From Tritrichomonas musculus (lineage: Eukaryota; Parabasalia; Tritrichomonadida; Tritrichomonadidae), in NCBI GenBank assembly GCA_039105265.1, contig JAPFFF010000070.1:1-64000 (forward strand): DNA of 64,000 nt, written 5' to 3'. The notes under the pieces are model-generated. The model saw only the letters and a program-made list of their open reading frames with translations, did no database searches and was not told the origin of the DNA. Numbering within the stretch: position 1 is the first letter of the stretch; every line of letters starts with the position of its first letter. Position numbers and translations under genes: made by a program. This document shows, one piece after another, positions 58,016-64,000 of the stretch.

Positions 58016-59584
58016 TCATTCATATCCTAATGGAATACCTGTTGGATGATATTTAACACCATCTTGAATTGACCAAGTCCAATAAGTATCTGAACAAATC
58101 CACATTTCTGGTTGAGGAGGATGAGTATTAGTGTCAACAGTTCCGTCATCAGCAACTTCAGGATTAAAGTAAGTATCAAAATTACCTTTACACATTGGAC
58201 TACCTCTGAATGTAATTGTAATTGATTGAGAGCCAGTATCGATTCCATCAAACACATAACCAGAATTACCTCGTTCAAGTTGAAAGTTAATGCCAAAGCT
58301 AGTATTATCAGCAGCGGAACTACTTTTATATCTCGCACCACCATTTTCAGGACTTTTGTTAAGCGGTAATGAGATTGATCTAACGAATTCATCAGTAGCT
58401 TCAATATATCCATCTAATTCATTTGCAATTAATTGATATTGAATGAATCGTCCATCAAATGTTGTATCAAATGCCGTATCTGGGTATAGCTTTTTATTGA
58501 CAGTTAATTGACATTTTTCATAAACGATGTTCTGAAATACTGTACAATCTTTAGGATTACGAGGGAACATCATTGTAATATTAGTTGCATTTCTTAATGG
58601 AACAGATTTAGATACTTCAAGACCATTAGCAGTTGGTAATCCTTCAAATATTTCACGAGTTAATTCTTGAGCTGGTACAATAATTGGTTCCTTAAGTGTT
58701 TCCATTAATCCCAAAACAACTTCATGCTTAACACCAAATCCTGCGCAATTAGTTCTAGAAATTCGAATGAATCCATTACTGGCTAATTGAAGTGTATTTT
58801 GTTTGATATGCCATAAACTAAACTTCTTATCAACAACACTAACTCCAGTAAATGTAGTAACACCATCTCCACCATCTTCATCTTCATCTTTTTCTTCAAT
58901 TTTGGTAACAATTTTGGCTGGACGATTGATTTGAGTAAAGTGAGTAGTAATTGGGCAAATAGTTGGTGTGTAATAGAGTGCATTAACTTCATAATCCATG
59001 AATCTTAAAACATCGGCAACGGCAAGTGGATCAACTTGACACCAAACTAACGCTTCCAATGATGTTCGTATTTCTTCTTCAACTTCACCAAAAATTCGAT
59101 TTGGATATAAACGCCATGCTTGTAATGCTAATTGATCAGTGAATGGTATAACTAATTCCATTTGAACTGGTACAATAGCGTTATTTGCAAACTGTCTCAA
59201 TGGAATGTAAACACCACATACACCCGGTAAGTATTTAGAAACTTTCTCCCATAATGAATGAGCTTTTGGTGATGCAATTTTGACTTCTCTAGCACGGATA
59301 GCATTGTATGCAAATGATTCACGAATTAATTGATCTTGACGATATGTTTCAACAAGTTTACCATCAACCCAAAATCTACAATCTTCAATGATTTCAACAG
59401 CATCTTTGAATCCAATGAATATACGATTGAGTCCTTCAGTGTCTAAATCAAATGCATTAGCATAAATGGGATCCTGAAATTTAACTGAAAAATCGATCTT
59501 CATTGTTATGAATCCTTTTTCGATTTGACTAATTGTATGGCCTGAATGAGTTAATTTCATGCGAGTTTTTGTACCTATTGGCAT
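58016..59584 (-). pseudogene. Major capsid protein gene, incomplete reading (P2)
   Basis: Double-jelly-roll type capsid. Blocks shared with P1 and P3: MKLTHSGHTISQIEKGFITM, SLWEKVSKYLPGVCGVYIPL, PAQELTREIFEG, VPLRNATNITMMFP, FGINFQLERGNSGYVFDGID and an ICSDTYWTWS end. The long frame is otherwise continuous, but the gene is not in a whole-looking context at its 5' side, so it is treated as a fossil copy. Length of the visible part is 522 residues. Confidence 0.82.
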
Positions 59585-59678
59585 TGGAGCATCTTTGTTT
59601 TGAAATACTTCAGTAACGAATGAGAAAGTATTATCACCACCATTTTTCTGTACTAAATTACGTAATGTATTAATATAT

Positions 59679-59900
59679 ATGACGCGAAAAGTTGGTCAAG
59701 TAGCTCAAACAGTTGTTGCGCCTGCATTAGGAGCAGTTGGTTCTGTAATTGGTGGTGATAAAGGTAAAGTTCTAAATCAATGGGGTAATGTTGTTAATCA
59801 AGCTGGTGGACAAATCAGTAAATATTCAAATATGGTTAATGCTAAAGTTGAGGATCCGAGATATAAACCCGGTATGTTTAATGTACCTTTATTGAAGTAG
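59679..59900 (+). CDS. Small hydrophobic pVI-like protein, 73 aa (P2)
   Basis: MTRKVGQVAQTVVAPALGAV is a hydrophobic-amphipathic start; the end YKPGMFNVPLLK matches the P1 tail NRFDVPMLK. Same place, divergent from the capsid gene, as in P1. The N-terminal basic helix seen in P1 is shorter here. Tail conservation suggests a binding or processing signal, as the pVI tail has in adenovirus; that is analogy only. Confidence 0.6.
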   Translation: MTRKVGQVAQTVVAPALGAVGSVIGGDKGKVLNQWGNVVNQAGGQISKYSNMVNAKVEDPRYKPGMFNVPLLK

Positions 59901-59934
59901 AATGATTAATGGATGAATGGATTGAAAATTATCA

Positions 59935-60069
59935 TTAGGAATACAATCGGGCACGCATTTCATCTGTCAATTCAGGATCAGGTTCAGGTATCAATTTCAT
60001 CACTCTAATGACAAGATTAGCGAACTCAATAACGGTCAAACATGTTAATATAACACTGATGTACAACAT
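59935..60069 (-). CDS. Small single-pass membrane protein, 44 aa (P2)
   Basis: MLYISVILTCLTVIEFANLV forms the membrane segment, followed by the tail EPDPELTDEMRARLYS. Homologous to 6585-6719 and 30053-30202. It starts 43 nt from the divergent MSEIK-type gene; both starts are preceded by AAAAATATTTTT. No known family. Confidence 0.8.
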   Translation of the reverse strand: MLYISVILTCLTVIEFANLVIRVMKLIPEPDPELTDEMRARLYS

Positions 60070-60112
60070 TTTGAACTAAATCAAAAATATTTTTACTTAA
60101 GACCAAATATTT

Positions 60113-60448
60113 ATGTCAGAGATTAAGGTGTTGGAACCAGTTAAGAATGTTATTAAAGAATTCGATACACCAGATGAGTTCAATATATATTACATGAAGA
60201 ATAAGGATGAAATTGATAAACTAACGACTCATAAGTTGAATAAGATGTTCAAGATTGATGGGTATCGAATAACTAGAATACAAGGTACATTAATGCCCAG
60301 AACTGATTACGCAGCGAAGAAAAGGCTTAATAAGCTTGATGAAATGAAGGAATTGAGTGATAGAATTGATGAGTTGCAGTGTGAATATGATGAGATAAAA
60401 GATCGAATGAATCAATTGATTGAAATCGTTAATAAACACTTTAGTTAA
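60113..60448 (+). CDS. MSEIK-type small protein, 111 aa (P2)
   Basis: MSEIKVLEPVKNVIKEFDTP, then EFNIYYMKNKDEIDKL and THKLNKMFKIDGYRITRIQG, almost the same as P1. The C-terminal half (KKRLNKLDEMKELSDRIDEL) is a clear coiled coil. Probably an oligomeric particle or accessory protein. Reads open. Confidence 0.75.
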   Translation: MSEIKVLEPVKNVIKEFDTPDEFNIYYMKNKDEIDKLTTHKLNKMFKIDGYRITRIQGTLMPRTDYAAKKRLNKLDEMKELSDRIDELQCEYDEIKDRMNQLIEIVNKHFS

Positions 60449-60458
60449 GGTTCATTGT

Positions 60459-61292
60459 TCATTCTTGAATTACTGTATCACCACCTTCAGTAACATTTAC
60501 ATACATGTAAGGATGACTGTCTGGCTTTATATTTTTGATCGAAAGCAATCGTTGATATAGTGCATAGAATTCATCAAAATCAAGATTAGACGCTGATTGT
60601 GAATAAATGAAGTGCAATTGTTGTTTGTTGAAACATGGAAATATGAATAACGTTGTGATTTCATTCTTAATGTGAGGTTTAATGCCTTTCCATCCTTGAA
60701 TAAGTAAGAAGTAAGTAATGTTTGTATGTCTGCAACGACTAATTTGTTGACTAAAGAATGATTCCTCTGATGAAAACAATTTACTGTTACTAATATCATC
60801 AAATAGAACGATTGTATGTAAGTAAGGTTTACTGAAGTCATTAATGTGTAATGTTTTGAATAGATCTTTACGTTGTTCATCAATGATTTTGTCTTCTAAA
60901 TGCTCACGAAGAATGAGATAGTATAGATTCTTTGCAGCAATGAGAGTTTTAATGAATTCAACTGAATCCTTTTCACTAATGGTGACATAAGGCATTCGAA
61001 TCATTTGCTTCAATGATTGAAAGGATTTATCGTTTTCATCACCGTTTTTAGTAACGTAAACCAATAAATGATGTGTATTTAATAGAGATATCTTAATGAT
61101 TTCCTCTAATGCTATCACTGTTTTGCCCAATGATTGTTTACCAACGATGACATTTACTGAATTGTAACGAACTTTGATATCTTGATGTATTGGTTTAATT
61201 AATGAATTACTGGTTTCATTAGATTTGGACTTTAATGTATCATTAACTTTGTCTCTAATGAATGATAAATTGTATGAAGGTTCTGTTGTCAT
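60459..61292 (-). CDS. FtsK/HerA-type packaging ATPase, about 277 aa (P2)
   Basis: Start chosen at MTTEPSYNLSFIRDKVNDTL, placed after TTTATTTTTGATG; nine residues upstream in the longer frame do not match the family. Walker A GKQSLGKT, Walker B TIVLFDD, then QQISRCRHTNITYFLLIQGW. Close relative of the P1 ATPase. Converges on the MSEIK-type gene. Reads open. Confidence 0.88.
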   Translation of the reverse strand: MTTEPSYNLSFIRDKVNDTLKSKSNETSNSLIKPIHQDIKVRYNSVNVIVGKQSLGKTVIALEEIIKISLLNTHHLLVYVTKNGDENDKSFQSLKQMIRMPYVTISEKDSVEFIKTLIAAKNLYYLILREHLEDKIIDEQRKDLFKTLHINDFSKPYLHTIVLFDDISNSKLFSSEESFFSQQISRCRHTNITYFLLIQGWKGIKPHIKNEITTLFIFPCFNKQQLHFIYSQSASNLDFDEFYALYQRLLSIKNIKPDSHPYMYVNVTEGGDTVIQE

Positions 61293-61342
61293 AAATGCGT
61301 TTTCATCAAAAATAAACATTAATTATTGAGCATGTGATATAT

Positions 61343-62512
61343 TTATTCTTCATCATTAAGAGCTTGACCAGCAGCCATACGTTGTTGATGAACATTTTGC
61401 TCATTAATGTATAATGCACGTAAATCAATATTTGGATTAGCTTGATGGAATTCAGTAACAACTTGTATTAATGTACTAGCTATATTGTTAAATATTTGTT
61501 CAATGAATTGACGATCATTATTATGAATAGCTGAAATGCAATTCGTAACCAAACCATCAATAGCAGCCTTATTTTCTTTCTTAATTTTATCTCTAGCGTC
61601 TTTAGTTTGAGCACCAAGTCTATTGTAAAATGCTTCAGCCAAATATAATTCCCAAATTCGAGCGGATGCTGATGCAAGGAATTGAAGTTTATATTTCTTT
61701 GGAATGAATGTATTGTTATTTCGAGCGAGTTGTGTAATGACATTATCAACATAAGGACCAATGACAAATTTACGGAAACGTTGATAAGCAGACATTCTTT
61801 TTGAAGGCTTGACTTTATATAATCTAAGATTATAATTTTGAAAAGATTCAGGAGCTTCATATGATATATTACCATAATCGTTATAATTATTACCTGAATC
61901 AACGTAACTAATATTCAATAAATCTTGTTTGAATGCATTTAATGGATAATTCTTTCATGATTCCCTTGTTGGATATTGATCGTAATAATGTAATGCAACA
62001 GGATAGTTACTAGTCTTAGTTGTATAACCATTGACATACATTGGATAATCATTGTTATTTGAAATAATTACATCAGGAATTCCATCATTATTTACATCAG
62101 TTAAGTTTTGTAATGAAGCTGGGGCATTAGAATTACGTTTATTGAGTTTCCATGGAGAATGTGGATTAGTTGCATTATGACGAGCCACTAATGCTTCTGC
62201 ACCTTGTGGAGAAATTGCATTCTTTACACGTTTGACATCACGTTGAAGATCTAATATGATGTGTTGAAGTTCTTTCATACCGACTTTATTATTGCCAAAT
62301 CCTTTGCCTCTCAATAATTGACCATCTCTAGCGGCAGCAAGAAACTTTGCAATTAATTCAGTTTTAGCAACATTAACATCACTATTAGAATAACGTTGGA
62401 CTTCTTGAATCGTTAATGGTTCTGGTGCATATTTATTATAAATGTTTAACAAATCCTGAACAGATAGTGTGTTTTCCATGAAATCAGCTAATGGATTAAC
62501 TTCTTGAGTCAT
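61343..62512 (-). pseudogene. Second virion-type protein gene with DxNxDG loop, broken (P2)
   Basis: Starts MTQEVNPLADFMENTLSVQD. Blocks shared with P1: KVGMKELQHIILDLQRDVKR, ISPQGAEALVARHN, the calcium-loop pattern DVNNDGIPDVII, and YVNGYTTKTS; C-terminal RMSAYQRFRKFVIGPYVDNV and ARIWELYLAEAFYNRLG. It does not read as a single frame. Likely a minor capsid/penton-type protein. Confidence 0.72.
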
Positions 62513-62557
62513 TTGCTTGACACTAAAAATAAAAATGAATGAAATCGAATTTACGTT

Positions 62558-63031
62558 TTAAAATGCATCAGAGTCTATTTCGGTTTCAATGAATTCGTCT
62601 TTGGGTTCATCAATGATTTGATTTCTGATTCGATTAATGTTTTGTTGATTTAAGCATTGATGAATCTCTGATGGGTAATAAACGATTTCTTTATATTCTT
62701 GAGCTTCAAAGTCAACATTTAATATAAACATTTTTGACTTGTTCTTAGGTAAAGATCGTTTATCAGATTCACTGAATGATATACATAATTGCTTGTCATA
62801 AATTTCAAGTATTTGCTTGTGATTAATGTATATCTTTTTGTCTTCAAAAACGAACAATTCAATGAATACAGGCTTAATGCAGAGTTGTTTATACTTGTTC
62901 TTAAATGCATCCTTACCTTCGAAGTAAACGTTTGCACTATTTGGTGTACATGAATGGTTTTGTTTAGTGTATTTACTAATGGTTTCAACGAATTTAGTGA
63001 TTGAATTGTACGTTAACTCTGTCATTTGCAT
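62558..63031 (-). CDS. Unknown protein, about 157 aa (P2)
   Basis: Start chosen at MQMTELTYNSITKFVETISK; upstream sequence in the long frame is non-conserved. Contains CTPNSANVYFEGKDAFKNKY, several aromatic beta-like segments and YKEIVYYPSEIHQ, then an acidic end. Possible distant relative of P1 3628-4146 and P3 28601-29080. No active-site motif. TATTTTTACTGCC lies before the start. Confidence 0.6.
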   Translation of the reverse strand: MQMTELTYNSITKFVETISKYTKQNHSCTPNSANVYFEGKDAFKNKYKQLCIKPVFIELFVFEDKKIYINHKQILEIYDKQLCISFSESDKRSLPKNKSKMFILNVDFEAQEYKEIVYYPSEIHQCLNQQNINRIRNQIIDEPKDEFIETEIDSDAF

Positions 63032-63137
63032 GGCAGTAAAAATATTTGCAATAATGGTTTCAATTATTTTTGGAATTGTTTGAAAAATAAAGGCTTCAAA
63101 ATGAAGCCGAATCATTAATGATTCATGGTAGAATGAA

Positions 63138-63467
63138 TTAAAACATTGGAGTATCTGAATCAAAGTTATAGTTAATGTTGTCATTATTGTACTCAGAAAT
63201 GAATTGATTAGCGAATTCCATATCGCATTTCCTTTGTTCATCAGTATATTCTCCATCAGATATGAGTTCAGGTTCGGGTTCAGGTTCGAGTGCACTAAGC
63301 TCTAAATCAAAATCACCAATATCGTATAATGTTTGAATATCATTTTGACAATGATTAATGTATCGAAGTAAATCTTCACGTTTTTGATTGTCCTTACATT
63401 CATTCATTTCTGAAACACATTTATCAATGTATTGTTTGTATTCAATGTATGCATTAGTTGCTGTCAT
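63138..63467 (-). CDS. Acidic protein starting in the right TIR, 109 aa (P2)
   Basis: MTATNAYIEYKQYIDKCVSE onward, Glu/Asp-rich with an EPEPEPEL stretch. Start codon and promoter-like TATCACCAACGAAAAA lie inside the right TIR and mirror those of the gene at 23125. It reads inward from the right end. Not recognised. Confidence 0.65.
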   Translation of the reverse strand: MTATNAYIEYKQYIDKCVSEMNECKDNQKREDLLRYINHCQNDIQTLYDIGDFDLELSALEPEPEPELISDGEYTDEQRKCDMEFANQFISEYNNDNINYNFDSDTPMF

Positions 63468-63635
63468 CTTTCTTTTTCGTTGGTGATAAAATAAATTCTA
63501 ACATAAATTCTAACATTAATTCTAAAATTAAAACTAACATTCAAATCATGCATAAATTATTCATTCATTTGTCATTTAATTCTGAAATGGGGATTTTGGG
63601 GTGAAAGCCCAGAATCATCATTTCACACTACTACT
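63465..63635 (-). repeat. P2 right TIR
   Basis: Partner of 22960-23127, with more than ten differences and small indels. Ends CACACTACTACT, then the duplication TCATG (63636-63640). Confidence 0.9.
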
Positions 63636-63640
63636 TCATG

Positions 63641-64000
63641 GCTGACCAAATAAAACTTGTCATTTTTTAAAATTTACATATCAGGTTTAATTTTGGAGCA
63701 AATAAAGTATAAAAATATAAATAAATACTCTTATAGATCAGAAATAATATAAAATTAATATCAAAAAAAGGTTTTGGAAAATGATTTTATATTGTTAACT
63801 GTTTTCTTTTTTTTATTTGTTAACAAAAATAGTAAACGAACTTACCAATTTGGAGCGCGAAACGGGTAATATGAAGGTAGGGGAAAAATGTCTTGTAAAC
63901 TAACGGTAGATTGAATAAAAAAAGATTGAATAAAGGACATTGGAAAATGTCTTAAAAAAATATCAAAATGTCCTTTAAAAGGTATGGAAACTCTTTTTCA
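63641..64000. other. AT-rich flank, no gene seen
   Basis: No coding frame. Holds CGCGAAACGGGTAATAT at 63856-63872, the inverted partner of 21320-21336. The tail has short repeats around GGACATTGGAAAATGTC. Confidence 0.5.

Larger units (their letters stand above)
22960..63635. mobile_element. Polinton/Maverick P2 (about 17.5 kb of its own, interrupted by P3)
   Basis: Begins AGTAGTAGTGTGAAG and ends CACACTACTACT. The target duplication TCATG lies at 22955-22959 and 63636-63640. The inverted ends run about 165 bp and show more than ten differences, so P2 is the oldest Polinton here. It carries the same gene kit as P1 in a different arrangement. Another Polinton (P3, 28132-51336) sits in its integrase gene. 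Polymerase, fiber, second virion-type gene and a few others are broken, about five breaks besides the insertion; ATPase and several small genes read open. Confidence 0.93.

Overview
The window is AT-rich eukaryotic DNA in which almost all coding capacity belongs to mobile elements. I found no convincing host gene. Three Polinton/Maverick elements, a pogo-like DNA transposon and a small non-autonomous DNA transposon fill most of it. TAA, TAG and TGA all end reading frames, so the standard code is used and ciliates are unlikely. Genes are intronless and tightly packed, and one encodes a KilA-N protein. Polintons this dense together with KilA-N genes are best known from trichomonads (Trichomonas and relatives). 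That assignment is inference, with moderate confidence.

Layout. (1) 1-2803: pogo/Tigger-type transposon with an intact 610-residue DD35D transposase and long inverted ends that carry a GC-rich hairpin. (2) 2804-3275: AT-rich spacer. (3) 3281-21099: Polinton P1, 340-bp TIRs, TSD TATCT. Its integrase gene is interrupted by a 1.9-kb non-autonomous transposon (13781-15664). (4) 21105-22954: AT-rich spacer. (5) 22960-63635: Polinton P2, TIRs about 165 bp, TSD TCATG. (6) 28132-51336: Polinton P3, TIRs about 315 bp, TSD GACGTT, sitting inside the integrase gene of P2. (7) 63641-64000: AT-rich flank.

The three Polintons share one gene kit: protein-primed type B DNA polymerase, retroviral-type integrase, FtsK/HerA-like packaging ATPase, major capsid protein, a second virion-type protein with a calcium-binding-like loop, a phage-like fiber with a conserved C-terminal knob, a small lysine-rich amphipathic (pVI-like) protein, a 111-144 residue coiled-coil protein, a LRQARILSSE-type protein, and a previously unlisted single-pass membrane protein of 44-49 residues. 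I recognised no adenain-like protease in any of them. P3 differs most: its polymerase contains an HNH nuclease module, its capsid protein has a Pro/Ser/Thr-rich insert, and it carries extra genes (KilA-N protein, Pro-rich proteins, tandem-module proteins), mobile palindromes and a possible structured RNA.

Condition and relative age. P2 must predate P3, because P3 is inserted in it, and P2's TIRs have diverged most. P3 (about three differences per 315-bp TIR pair, most core genes open) and P1 (nearly identical TIRs, polymerase and ATPase open) look younger. Each carries some broken genes (roughly six to eight breaks in P1, about five in P2, three or four in P3), so all are treated as fossils.

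How the parts work together, by family knowledge: integrase and TIRs handle integration, the polymerase copies the element from protein-primed ends, and the ATPase, capsid, fiber and small virion-type proteins form the particle module. Genes are often divergent with 17-50 nt between start codons, and most starts are preceded by a T-run motif close to TATTTTTG, which suggests a shared short promoter.
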